Source of the DNA: Lactarius indigo
Lineage: Eukaryota; Basidiomycota; Agaricomycetes; Russulales; Russulaceae
Assembly: GCA_025766275.1 (NCBI GenBank)
Contig: JAFKAC010000014.1
Coordinates: 682,001 to 746,000, forward strand
Length of the DNA: 64,000 nucleotides
Direction: 5' to 3'
This document shows positions 33,646-44,799 of the stretch, piece by piece. The notes below the pieces were generated by a model, which worked only from the letters and a program-made list of their open reading frames with translations, searched no databases and was not told where the DNA came from. The translations under genes and the position numbers were made by a program. The number at the start of each line of letters is the position of its first letter. Position 1 is the stretch's first letter.

Positions 33646-35678
33646 AAATCTTGAAGTATGAGGTCTTTTACCTCATCCGTGCTGTTGGCTACTTGTGTGA
33701 GCCACTCCTTCGCCTGTTCTCCTGCTGTTTTTGCTGCGTTGATTTGTGGTGCGGGTGTTGCGCTTGGTGCTGGTGTCGCATATCCCGGTAATGATGGTTC
33801 GTATTGCGATACCAGGCCTTGCGTCGTAGGCCACTGAAGAGGCCATGTTGTTTCGGTCATCCTACTGCTGGAGGGGGGGTTCTGCCATTGTCTCGGCATG
33901 CGTGGATAAGGGCAGTTTCGTGAGAGATGTCCCGGAGCGTTGCAATTATAACAAAGGACATTCCTTAAGTCCCTTCTGGCTCCTCCTCTTCCTCGCCCTC
34001 GTACTCCCGGTCCTCCTCTTGGCGGGAATGGGGGTGGAGCTCCGATATGGGGCAACTTGTTGAAGTCGATGTCTTCCGACCCGGCAAGTCGCACCTTGGC
34101 GCGATCGGCAGAAGTATCCATTGCCCATGGATTGGTTTGCGGTAGATTCTGGGGGAGCGTCCATCCTGCATTCCCTCTTTGCTTCTTCGGCTGCGTCGTC
34201 GCATTCTTGTACTCGTTCAGCCTGGCTTTGAGGTGTATGTAGTTCTTTTGTCGTTTGAGAACGGCCCTTTTCCAGTCATCAAACGTGACCGGGTCGTCAA
34301 ATTGGAATGCGTTCTTGAATAATTCCTTGGGCAGCCCCGATGTAAAGAGGTTGATCGTTTGGGGTTCATTGAGGCAGTAGTGAGCTTTCCGTGCTAACTG
34401 CTCGAAGTCATTGACGTACTTATCAATGTCTTCGCCCGTCATTTTAAAGCCCTTCCTCAGTATGGCTTGTGCTTGCTCTCGTTCTAGCGTGTTTTCGAAC
34501 CGCTGGCTGAAGCCATCGGCTACCGCCTCCCATAGGTCCCTGGTATAGGGACTGATTCCTCATTGTATTTGCCTGTTGAGCCAGTTCAGGAAGGACAGGA
34601 CCCATTCGCTGACTGCTCCTCCTTTGATGTATGACAGGAACAGGAGGCATCTCCTGTAGTCGTTTCGCATGATGGGCGCATCCAAGTTCATGCCCCAGTA
34701 AACGTGCCACTGCGTTAGAAATTGATCCACTTTAAGTCTGTCTCCGTCAAAAATAGAGGGTGGCTCACCGGTAAGTTTTTCGTTGTGATGCCCTCCACCT
34801 CCTCCAGCGCCTCCACCTCCGTCTCCTCCCCCTCCTCCACCTCCCCCTCTGGGTGGTCCTGAGGGTGGCCCTCTTGGTGGTTCTGTCCTTCGTAGGTCAA
34901 AGGGGATTCCTCCTCCGGGTGGTGGTGCCGGATCTCCGCTTGGTCCTCCTACTCCTGGCGGTAGTTCTAACGGTGGTTGGCGTCTGGACGGGGGGTCTCC
35001 TCTGTCCGATCCTATGGCTCTGAAAATGGCGGCGTCGTCTGCGGTCATACGTGTTCCGGTTTCGGGGTTGATAGGCATAAGTATTTCTCTTGCTTCGGCT
35101 CGTATGGCGCGCGCTTCTTCTATCGCGACTTCTTCCATGGCTTGCGTCAAAGTGGCCATGATTGCTGGTGATCGAATATGAATTGGTTCTGGTTCGGTGA
35201 TGTGCGTGGACTCAGCTCGTTCTATGAGGAGGTCTTGTATTGCTCCTCCACTAGTCTCCGTTTGGTTTGGCTCTCGTCCTTCACTTTCTTCTTGGCTCTG
35301 GTCGCCTTCTTCCTCTTCCGACGCGACTTCTCCGGTGGAGTGTTCCCGCAGCTGTCCGTCAATGGGGCCCCAATCTGTTCGACTGTTAAGTTCTCTTGCG
35401 TCGATATCACACTGATATCTGGATCCTGCTGGTCGTATAGCGTCCCACTGAGAGTCTATAGGGTTCCACGTAACTTCTACCCAACACAAGTGGTCGAAGT
35501 TGAACTCAACTGGGCGGAACCTGCTAGGTCCGTTAAATTCCACGAAGTATCCGGTTTCTTCTTGTCTTTCCCTCCAACTTGCAGCTTGTAAAAAGCGCGT
35601 AGGGACGTTACGCTCTCCCCTTCTTGGGAGCGAATAGGGACGAAAACTTGTCCACTGATCTCTTGTAGTCACCGCCAC
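33615..35678 (-). pseudogene. gag: Element G gag
   Basis: Read from a GTG at 35676-35678 in ATCGTGGCGG; there is no ATG until about residue 170. It has the conserved N-terminal block (TRDQWTSFRPY), Gly/Pro linker, capsid domain, MDTSADRAKVRLAG, zinc knuckle CYNCNAPGHLSRNC and a terminal LWGKEGFRDA. TGA at 34560-34562 replaces Arg in QIQRGIS. The frameshift heptamer is at 33627-33633. Confidence 0.88.
33627..33633 (-). promoter_or_regulatory. -1 frameshift heptamer GGGTTTT (element G)
   Basis: Gag codons GGT TTT, pol codons GGG TTT. The downstream stem has G in place of A (ACCCG...TGGGT), keeping four Watson-Crick pairs plus a possible G-U pair. Confidence 0.75.
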
Positions 35679-35684
35679 GATGGG

Positions 35685-35695
35685 ATCTTGGTCTT
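35685..35695 (-). promoter_or_regulatory. Element G self-priming PBS
   Basis: Minus-strand AAGACCAAGAT, 2 nt from the 5' LTR edge. The complement ATCTTGGTCTT in the LTR (minus strand, about 35955-35945) follows TATTTAA. Confidence 0.82.
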
Positions 35696-35697
35696 AA

Positions 35698-35866
35698 TGT
35701 AACGTCGTCACGACGTCAGCTCGACTTGAGCTTGAATAGCGGTAACTACTTAGCAAGTAGTCTGACTTTGGCACGACAACACGAAGGTCCGTGCTCTGGT
35801 TCTGGTGAATGCTCGGAGGCACACCGACGAGTGTAGTATTGACTTTAGGTTGACGTGAAGTAGAGG

Positions 35867-35897
<31 letters not shown>

Positions 35898-36243
35898 ATG
35901 TAGAAGTGAAGACGAGCGGAAAGGAGAAGAACAAGTGATGATTCAAGAAGACCAAGATGGTGTATCTTGGTCTTCACAAGGCAGTTTAAATACATTTCGA
36001 GCAGGCTTACAAGCGCTGCTATGAGTCACTGTAGGTAGCGTCAAACGTATTGCAGAAACATCGCAAATCCTAATACTACTAGTACCCGTACTAGTGGCGT
36101 CGGTCATCAGTCAGCTATCGTACCCGTATCACCTATCACATCACTGTATCACCGTAGGTAAGTCCGCAACTAATATACCTTACCGCCGTAGTTGCAACCA
36201 GTACAGTAAGGGTCTAGTCTGTCTTACGAGTCGAACTGTGACA
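35698..36243 (-). repeat. Element G 5' LTR (beta family, 546 bp)
   Basis: Partner of 21996-22539. Differences are almost all CpG transitions plus one GA repeat unit. TSD CTGGT follows at 36244. Confidence 0.92.
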
Positions 36244-36248
36244 CTGGT

Positions 36249-38705
36249 TGAGTTGTTGTTGGATCATCGTCGAGAGTTCCCTGTATGGGCACAGGGAATC
36301 GTTGCAATGTCTGGTGCAATTCTTCACTAGTGATAGGGCCGTCTTCCTCATGCTGCATGGAGGTACTGCCTCTGGTAGAAGCTCCATCGGTTGTGGCATT
36401 GTTGGAGGAGTCGGGGTTGACAAGTGTGGCTGAGGAGTCATTGACGAGAGTGGAGAGGAGTGCGAGCTGGTCATTGCGTCAAGTGGTGGACATGAGAGGA
36501 GTGGATGATGGGGACTGAACACGATGAGATGCCATCCTTATATGCGTTTCTCTGTCAGGGTTAGAATGTTTAAATTCCCGAACGGCTTCATCGGCGAATA
36601 CATCATCCTTATCTATCCATTGGTTATCGGAGTCTGGGTACCCCTTCCATTTCACGAGGTATTGGAGCCGACGTCTTCTGCCGAACCACCGAGAGTCCAG
36701 AATCTTCTCGACTTCGTATTCTTCTTCGTTATCAACCAAATCAGGCGGTGGGCGCTGATAGTTTGGTCCATGTGTGGGTGTTTCGCGATAAGGCGTGAGA
36801 AGATCTATGTGGAAGACATCATGGATGCTCCACTGCGTGGGAAGTTCGAGACGATAATTGACAGGGGACATCACCTGGATGACCTTGAACGGTCCATGTC
36901 GTTTGGCAGCAAGTTTTGCGGTTGGCTGGTGTGTGCGTAAGTGGCGCCCTTCAAGCCACACGAGGTCTCCTTCTTTGAACTTGGGCGTATCTTTATGCTT
37001 GATCCATGACTTCTGTGCCCGAGTCATACAGGAGAAGGCACGCTGTCGCGCCTGTTTGAACTGATCTAGCCTTAATGACACTTGTGGGATAGGGGAAGGC
37101 CTATCGGTCCAATCAGCACAAGGGTTGAACCCTGATAGGAGGAAAAAAGGGGACTCCCGTGTGGTTTCGTTGGGCCAGTTGTTATGCGTGAATTCTGCCA
37201 TAGGCAGATAATGGACCCAGTCGTCCTGTCGTTCATTTACCCAGAAACAGAGGTATTGCTCCAGCCATTGATTTGTTCGTTCTGATTGGCCGTCGGTTCT
37301 AGGATGATAAGTGGTCAATATGTTTTGGCTGATGCCAAGAATTTTGCATATCTCTCACATAAACTTGGACGCGAAGCGAGGATCTTGATCACTGATAATG
37401 CACAAGGGGAGTCCAAACCGTGGGAAGACGTGGGAGACATACAGAGCGGCTGTTCCTTCAGCCGTTATTTCCTCGTTGCAGGGGATGAAAACAGTGGCTT
37501 TGGTACAGTCATGATCGGTTATTGTTAGAATGGAATCGTAGCCACGAGAGACGGGTAACTTAGTAATAAAGTCCACTGCAATGGTCTCAAATGGCAAGGC
37601 TTCCGGTTTGGGATAAATGGGTTGCAAGGGTGCTTTGATGGGACAGAGGTTGACTTTGTGCCGCTGGCACTCTGCACAGCCTTTGACGTAATCTGTGACA
37701 TCACTCTTCATCTGCGGCCACCAGTAGTGTCATTCGGTAAGTTGAAGGGTGCGTTTGATACCAGGGTGCCCGTAGATGGGAGAGTCGTGATGAGTGGCGA
37801 TAATAGTGCACTTGTCATGGATGCCGCCGGTGACTACTCGGCGTCCATCTTTGTACCATGTCCCTTCAATGTCTTTTAGCTTGTGAGCATCGACCCAAGG
37901 CTTCAACTTAGCTATGTCTTGTTCGTAAATGGGATGTTCTGGTGTCATATCCGCAGGCAGAACTTCAGGTCTCCAGTGCGGATGTCGGGATTCGTCTATC
38001 GTGGTGGCGCGTACAAAGACGCTTTCTGGTAATACGGTTACCCCTTCGTTGTCGTTTTCTCCTTGATCATAGTCCGGCCTTCGTGATAGTGCGTCAGCGC
38101 GTCCATTGGAGGTTCCCTTAATGTGATGAATCTCGAAATCGTATTCCGAGAGTTCAAGTACTTCCCTGGCCACGCACCTGCTAATCTTTTGTGGTGATTT
38201 CCAGTACTGCAGGTTGAGGTGGTCCGAGAATACTTTGATCTTATGGGGAGAACCTGCTAAAAGGGGTCTCCAATGGCGAAAGGCCTTGACAATTGCTAGG
38301 AGTTCAAGGTCGTAAATGTCATAGTTTCGCTCAGCTTCATTAAGGGTAGATGAGTAATAGCCAATGGGGTGTCGTTTACCATCCGCCTTGCGTTGGAGAA
38401 GGACTGCGCCCGTAGCAAAGCCGGACGCGTCGACTTCTAGCTCAAATTGTTGGGTGAGATCTGGGTGTGCTAGGACAGGTTCGCTAGTGACAAGGGTTTT
38501 AAGGTCTTGAAATGCCTTTTCCTCCTCGGTCCCCCAGTGCCATTCAGCATCTTTGCATGTAAGTTTGTTGAGAGGTTGTGCTTTGGTTGCGAATCCTCGT
38601 ATGAAGGGTCGGTAAAAATTGCAGAAACCTAGAAAAGAGCGAACGTCCTTAACTTTGGTTGGTGTGGGCCAGTCCTTGATGCCCGAAATTTTGACAGGGT
38701 CCATG
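36249..38705 (-). pseudogene. pol: Element F/I pol middle part (RNase H, integrase, chromodomain)
   Basis: Continues the F reading frame left of G. Downward from 38705: MDPVKISGIKDWPTP, RNase H (LEVDASGFATGAVLLQ), integrase HHCC finger, D,D,E core (AVDFITKLP, SDQDPRF, GQSERTN), chromodomain (LVKWKGYPDSDNQW) and the start of the C-terminal extension. Here LQRFPVPIQGT is uninterrupted, proving the extension is in frame with pol. TGA codons occur near 37731 and 37356. It is cut at 38705 after CCATG; the missing RT end is at 54485, inverted. Confidence 0.9.
38701..38705. repeat. CCATG target duplication of the beta solo LTR inside F/I (copy 1)
   Basis: CCATG here and CATGG at 54481-54485 are the same 5 bp in opposite orientation. 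Each sits at a broken end of F/I and abuts a beta LTR. In a direct arrangement they would bracket one solo LTR. Confidence 0.85.
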
Positions 38706-39246
38706 TGTCACGATTCCACCGTATGGACTGTTCGTCGTCATACCCTTACTGTACCGGTTGCAACTACAGCGGTAAGGTAGATTAGTTGCGGACTTAACCA
38801 CGGTGATACAGTAGTGTGATAGGTGATACGGTACGATAGCTGACTGATGACGGGCGCCACTAATACTGGTAGTAGTGGTATTTGGATTGAGTTACTTACG
38901 CAATACGTTGGACGCTACATTACTATGATTCATAGCAGCGCTTGAAAGCCTGCTCGACTTGTATTTAAACTGTCTTGTGAAGATCAAGATACGCCATCTT
39001 GGTCTTCTTGAATCGTCACTTGTTTCTTTCTCTTCTCACTACTTCTCCTGCCTTTTACTTCTTATCTAAAGAGCGTCTTGTCACCATCGCATCTAAAGAG
39101 TATCGAACCTGCCGGTGTACCTCCGTGTATTCATCCAAGGCAGGGGCTTGGACCTCTGTGTCTTCAAGTCAGCAAGAGTTGTCTTATCACTAAGTGTTAC
39201 TGCCACATCTGTGCTCAAGTCGAGCTCACGTCATGACGACGTTACA
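38706..39246 (+). repeat. Beta LTR at the left inversion breakpoint (541 bp)
   Basis: Starts TGTCACGATT and ends GTTACA. It has about eight private CpG transitions relative to the copies at 46082 and 54486, and one non-CpG difference (CCAAGGC versus CCAATGC) grouping the other two. That suggests most of this LTR is the former solo LTR and the crossover lay near its U5 end. Confidence 0.9.
38962..39006 (+). promoter_or_regulatory. Element H core promoter and self-priming transcript start
   Basis: TATTTAA at 38962 lies 34 bp upstream of ATCTTGGTCTT (38996-39006). The start motif forms an inverted repeat with AAGATCAAGAT just upstream (spacer ACGCC). The start position is inferred from TATA spacing and from exact complementarity to the PBS. 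Confidence 0.75.
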
Positions 39247-39248
39247 TT

Positions 39249-39259
39249 AAGACCAAGAT
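39249..39259 (+). promoter_or_regulatory. Element H self-priming PBS
   Basis: AAGACCAAGAT, 2 nt after the LTR end, fully complementary to 38996-39006. Confidence 0.85.
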
Positions 39260-39265
39260 AACATC

Positions 39266-41335
39266 GTGGCCGTAACAACCAGAGACCAGTGGACGAGTTT
39301 CCGTCCATACTTGCTCCCAAGAAGGGGAGAACACAACGTCCCCACGCGCTTTTTACAAGCTGCCAGTTGGAGGGAAAGACAGGAAGAAACAGGATATTTC
39401 GTGGAATTCAACGGACCTACTAGGTTCCGCCCAGTTGAGTTCAACTTCGACCACTTGTGCTGGGTAGAAGTTACGTGGAACCCCATAGAATCCCAGTGGG
39501 ACGTTATACGACCAGCAGGACCTAGATATCGTTGCGATATCGACGCGCGAGAGCTCAACAGCCGAGCAGATTGGGGCCCTATAGACGGGCAAATACAAGA
39601 ACATTCTACCGGAGAGGTTGTGTCGGAAAGAAGTGAAGAAGAAAGCCAGACCGACAGCGAAGGAAGAGAGCCAAATCAGACAGAAACAAGCGGAGGAGCA
39701 ATACAAGATCTCCTTATCGAACGAGCTGAGTCCGCGCACATCACAGAGCCAGAACCAATTCACATCCGATCACCAGCTATCATGGCAACGCTCACGCAAG
39801 CCATGGAGGAAGTCGCAATCGAAGAAGCACGCGCCATACGGGCTGAAGCTAGAGAAATCCTCATGCCCATCGATCCCGAAACAGGCGTACGAATGACCGT
39901 GGACGATGCCGCTATATATCGAGCAATAGGATCAGACCGGGGAGATCCCCCATCTGAACGATGACCCGCATTAGAACTCCCCCCGGGAGTGGGAGGACCC
40001 GGTGACAACCCACCGCCGCCACCAGGAGGGGGAATTCCATTCGACCTACGAAGAACAGAACCACCAAGAGGACCACCCATTGGACCGCCCGAAGGAGGTG
40101 GAGGTGGCGGAGGCGGAGGTGGAGGCGGAGGTGGCGCAGGAGGAGGAGGGCATCAGAACGAGAAACTAACCGGCGAGCCCCCTTCCATTTTCGACGGCGA
40201 CAGACTCAAAGTCGACCAATTTCTAACACAGTGGCATGTCTATTGGGGCATGAACCTAGACACCCCCATCATGCGGAATGACTACAGGAGATGCCTCCTG
40301 TTTCTATCATACATCAAAGGAGGAGCGGTCAGCGAATGGGTCTTGTCCTTCCTGAACTGGCTCAATCGGCAAATACAACGAGGGATCAGTCCCTATACCA
40401 GAGGTCTTTGGGAGGCCGTGGCCGATGGCTTCAGCCAACGGTTCGAAAACACACTAGAACGAGAACAAGCGCAAGCCATACTGAGAAAGGGCTTCAAAAT
40501 GACGGGAGAAGATATTGACAAGTACGTCAATGATTTCGAACAGTTAGCACGGAAAGCTCATTACCGCCTCAATGAACCCCAAACCATTGACCTCTTTACA
40601 TCGGGGCTACCCAAGGAATTATTCAAGAACGCGTTCCAATTTGACGACCCGGTCACGTTTGATGACTGGAAGAGGGCTGTTCTTAAATGGCAGAAGAACT
40701 ACATACACCTCAAAGCCCGGCTGAACGAATACAAGAACACAACGATGCCGCAGAAGAAGCAAAGCGGGAACGCGGGGTGGACGCTCCCTCAGAACTTACC
40801 GCAGACAAACCCCTGGGCAATGGACACTTCGGCGGACCGTGCCAAGGTGCGGCGAGCGGGGTCGGAAGACATTGACTTCAATAAACTACCCCATCACAAT
40901 TGGCCCACACCCGCACCTCCATTCCCGCCTAGAGGGGGACCCGGAGCGAGAGGAAGAGGTAGAGGAGGATCCCGACGGGACTTAAGGAACGTCCTGTGTT
41001 ATAACTGTAATGCGCCAGGGCATCTCTCATGAAATTGCCCCTACCCAAGGACCCAGAAGCAGTGGCCCAACCCGCCTTCCAGCAGCAGGATGACGGAGAC
41101 CGCCTGGCCACCGCAGTGGCCAGGGTCTCCAGGCCCTGTATCTCAATACGAACCATTGCTGCCAGGCTACGCAACACCAGCACCCAGTGCAACGCCCGCG
41201 CCGCAAATTAACGCAACAAAGACGGCCGGAGAACAAGCGAAAGAATGGCTAACGCAGGTAGCCAATAGTACGGACAAGGTGAAAGACCTCATATTGCAAG
41301 ATCTATGGGGGAAAGAGGGTTTTCAGGGCGCCTGA
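39266..41335 (+). pseudogene. gag: Element H gag, two TGA interruptions
   Basis: Frame of about 690 codons from GTG 39266 (ACATCGTGGCC). It has the N-terminal block VAVTTRDQWTSFRPY, an acidic segment, first Met at about residue 173, a Gly-rich linker (about 40080-40150), capsid (TQWHVYWGMNLD, DIDKYVNDFEQLA), MDTSADRAKVRRAG, knuckle CYNCNAPGHLS*NC and a terminal LWGKEGFQGA. TGA at 39962-39964 and 41030-41032; the second falls inside the zinc knuckle at the Arg of sister copies. All pieces are in one frame. Confidence 0.9.
41317..41323 (+). promoter_or_regulatory. -1 frameshift heptamer GGGTTTT (element H)
   Basis: Gag codons at 41318 (GGT) and 41321 (TTT), pol codons at 41317 (GGG) and 41320 (TTT). 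The gag TGA follows at 41333-41335, and the stem ACCCA...TGGGT spans about 41336-41351. Confidence 0.8.
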
Positions 41336-44300
41336 ACCCATCAGTCTGGGTGAGGGCTTTACGATGTAATTCTGTAATTGTGACAACACGCTATCGATCC
41401 CTACGAATTCCAGTGACTGTCCGAATGAATTACCAAATGACTGAAACAAACGCGTTGGTGGACTCTGGAGCCACCGACAATTTCATCAAGCCAAACATGG
41501 CCGCCCGGGCAGGAATCCCGATATGGCCGTTAGAAACACCTTGCAAGATATGGAACATAGATAACACAGAGAACAAAGCTGGGTTAATCACTCATTACGT
41601 TAACCTAGAGGTGAAAACACGAGGACAGATTAAGAAGATGACCTTCCTGGTCACCGATCTCGGTAGCGAAAACATGGTGCTGGGCTACCCATGGCTAAGC
41701 GCCTTCGAGCCCACTATCAGTTGGGCTACCGCAACTATGCATCCCAATACGCATCCAGTGGTACTGGCAACCACCGAAGAACTACTCACACGGCCTATAA
41801 TTCGGGCCCTAACTATGGCAGAAAAGGAAACAATCGTCCAAGAACTGGAAGAAGAAAGGACCTTCGCATGGGCCACCACCTCGACGGAGCTGGCAATAAC
41901 AGCGAAACAGCAACAAACGGCAGCTGTGCTGCCGCCGGTATATGCGGAGTACAGCATGCTGTTCAACGAACAAGCTTCGCATCGTTTCCCACCATCGCGA
42001 CCTTGGGATCACGCGATCGACTTCAAACCATCGGCGCCAGCATCAATAGACTGTAAAATATACCCTATGACACAAAAGGAGGAAGGCGAGCTGAAGGAGT
42101 TTCTCGACGAAAAGCTGAAGCAGGGGTATCTACGTCCCTCCATCTCTCCGTACGCGTCCTCCTTTTTCTTTATTAAAAAGAAGGACGGAAAACTACGCCC
42201 CGTACAGGACTATCGGGTGATCAATTCCCATACTATTCGTAATCAATACCCATTGCCGCTCATTCAAGATCTTATCCTCAACCTCAGCAATGCCCACATT
42301 TATACGAAGCTCGACATTCGCTGGGGGTACAACAACATTCGCATTCGTGACGGCGACCAAGAGAAGGCGGCGTTCAAGACCAAATTTGGTCTTTTCGAAC
42401 CCACAGTCATGTTCTTCGGCCTTACCAACTCTCCCGCTACCTTCCAGGCCATGATGAACCACATTTATCGTGATACGATCGCGAAACACGAGCGTCTGGG
42501 CACTACGATACGTGTTTACATGGACGACATTGGCATCGCCACTCACTTTGATCATGACTTAGCCGCCCATATTGCGGCCGTGCGCGACGTCCTGCACGTC
42601 GCAAAAGAACACGATCTCTACTTCAAACTCGAGAAGTGCCTATTCCATCAACCGCGGATGGATTACCTGGGGGTAATCCTTGAGAGGGGGGTGACTCGAA
42701 TGGACCCGGTAAAAGTCCAAGGCATCAAGGACTGGCCAACGCCAACAAAGGTCAAGGACGTCCGGTCCTTCCTCGGTTTTTGCAACTTTTACCGCCTCTT
42801 CATCCGCGGATTTGCAACTCACGCTAAACCACTCACTAAGTTAACACGCAAAGACGAAGAATGGTGCTGGACGGAGGAAGAAGACAAGGCCTTCAACACT
42901 CTCAAACGCCTTGTAACCGAAGAACCAGTGCTGGCACACCCAGTCCTCCAAGACCAATTCAAATTGGAGGTTGACGCCTCTGGATACGCGGTGGGAGCCG
43001 TACTACTACAACGGAAATCTGACGGAAAACGACACCCCATAGGCTATTACTCGGCCACGCTCTCCGAAGCGGAGCGAAATTACGACATTTACAACTTAGA
43101 ACTGCTCGCCATAGTCAAAGCCCTGCGAAACTGGAGACCGCTACTCGCAGGAGCCCCCCACAAAATCAAGATTTACTCGGATCACCTCAATCTGCAGTAC
43201 TGGAAGTCGCCACAGAAGATTAGCCGGCGAGTCGCAAGGGAAGTGCTCGAACTCTCCGAATACGACTTCGAGATTCACCACATCAAGGGAAAGAACAATG
43301 GAAGGGCGGACGCCCTTTCAAGACGCCCAGATTACGACCAAGGGACTAGCGATAACAGCGAAGTTGTTGTCTTACCTCCCGAGGTCTTCGTAAGAAGTCT
43401 CAACGTCGCATGCACCTTCGTTGCAAACCCAAATCTGCTACAACCGCGTCACCAGCAAGACCAGGAGGTGATCAAAGTATGGGCCGACCCCCATCACCTC
43501 AAGAAGATAGAAGGAGAATGGTACAAGGACGGCAGGTTCGTGATAACCGGACCTGCATCAACATATCGCGTACTAATACATGACCACCACGACCTGCCGG
43601 TACACGGACACCCCGGAATCGCGAGGACACAATGAATCCTAGAAAGACACTACTGGTGGCCACGACTGCGGAAAGACGTGTATGAGTACGTACAAGGATG
43701 CGCAGAATGCCAGCAGAACAAAGTAAATACAAGACCCATACGGGCTGCATTACACCCTATCACGCCGGAGCTAGACACTACCCCCTTCCAAACTGTCGCT
43801 ATGGACTTCATCACTAAACTCCCGTCGTCAAAGGGGTATGACAGTATATTGACCGTCACAGATCACAATTGCAGCAAGGCCTCGGTTTTCATTCCGTGCC
43901 GGGAGGAAATAACAGCAGAAGAAACAGCCACCTTGTACGTCACACACGTATTCAAATGTTTCGGATTACCGCGCAAATGTATCAGTGACCGGGACCCCCG
44001 ATTCGCATCAAAGTTTACCAGAGAAGTATGCCGAATTCTTGGTATCCAGCAGAACATATCCACGGCGTACCACCCACGCACCGATGGACAGTCGGAGCGC
44101 ACCAATCAGTGGCTGGAACAGTATCTACGATTCTGGGTAAATGAAAGACAAGATAACTGGGTCACTTATCTTCCAATCGCTGAATTCGCGCATAACAACT
44201 GGCCCCACGAGCACACAAAACAGTCACCATTCCAGCTCTTAATGGGGTATAACCCACACGCGGATTGGACGGATAAGCCATCCCCTCTTCCTCAGGTCAC

Positions 44301-44799
44301 AAGGTGACTAACGCAACTAAAAGAAGCTAGGGAGGACGCCCAACGGCTCATGAAAAAGGCCCAAGAGGCGTGGATCCGCAACAAAGATACGCCCAAGTTC
44401 AAAATTGGGGACCTTGTGTGGTTAGAGGGCAGACATCTTCGAACCAACCAGCCTACGGCAAAACTAGCGGCGCGACGCCACGGACCCTTTCGGGTGACAC
44501 AGGTGATGTCCCCTTACAATTATCGATTGGAACTTCCCACGCAGTGGAGTATCCATCCAGTGTTCCACATCGATCTTCTCACACCCTACAAACAAACCCT
44601 CCTTCATGGGGAGAACTTCACGTGCCCGCCGCCCGAGTTGATTGATGGAGGGGAAGAATACGAGGTCGAGGCCATTCTGGACTCGCGGCACTTCGGCAGA
44701 GGAAGACGGCTCCAGTATCTGATCAAATGGAAGGGGTACCCAGACTCGGAGAACCAGTGGGTCAACAAAGAAGACGTCTTTGTGCCCGACGCCCTTCGC

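Larger units (their letters stand above)
21996..36243 (-). mobile_element. Element G: full-length Ty3/chromovirus (beta family) carrying a copia insertion
   Basis: Minus-strand element with LTRs 21996-22539 and 35698-36243 and TSD CTGGT. Its coding region is split by a Ty1/copia element at 25699-32030 (TSD CCTCT). Without that insert G would be about 7.9 kb. The LTRs differ by one (GA) unit, one transversion and about ten changes at CpG, including one CpG hit on opposite strands in the two copies. Multiple TGA stops disable gag and pol. Confidence 0.94.
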
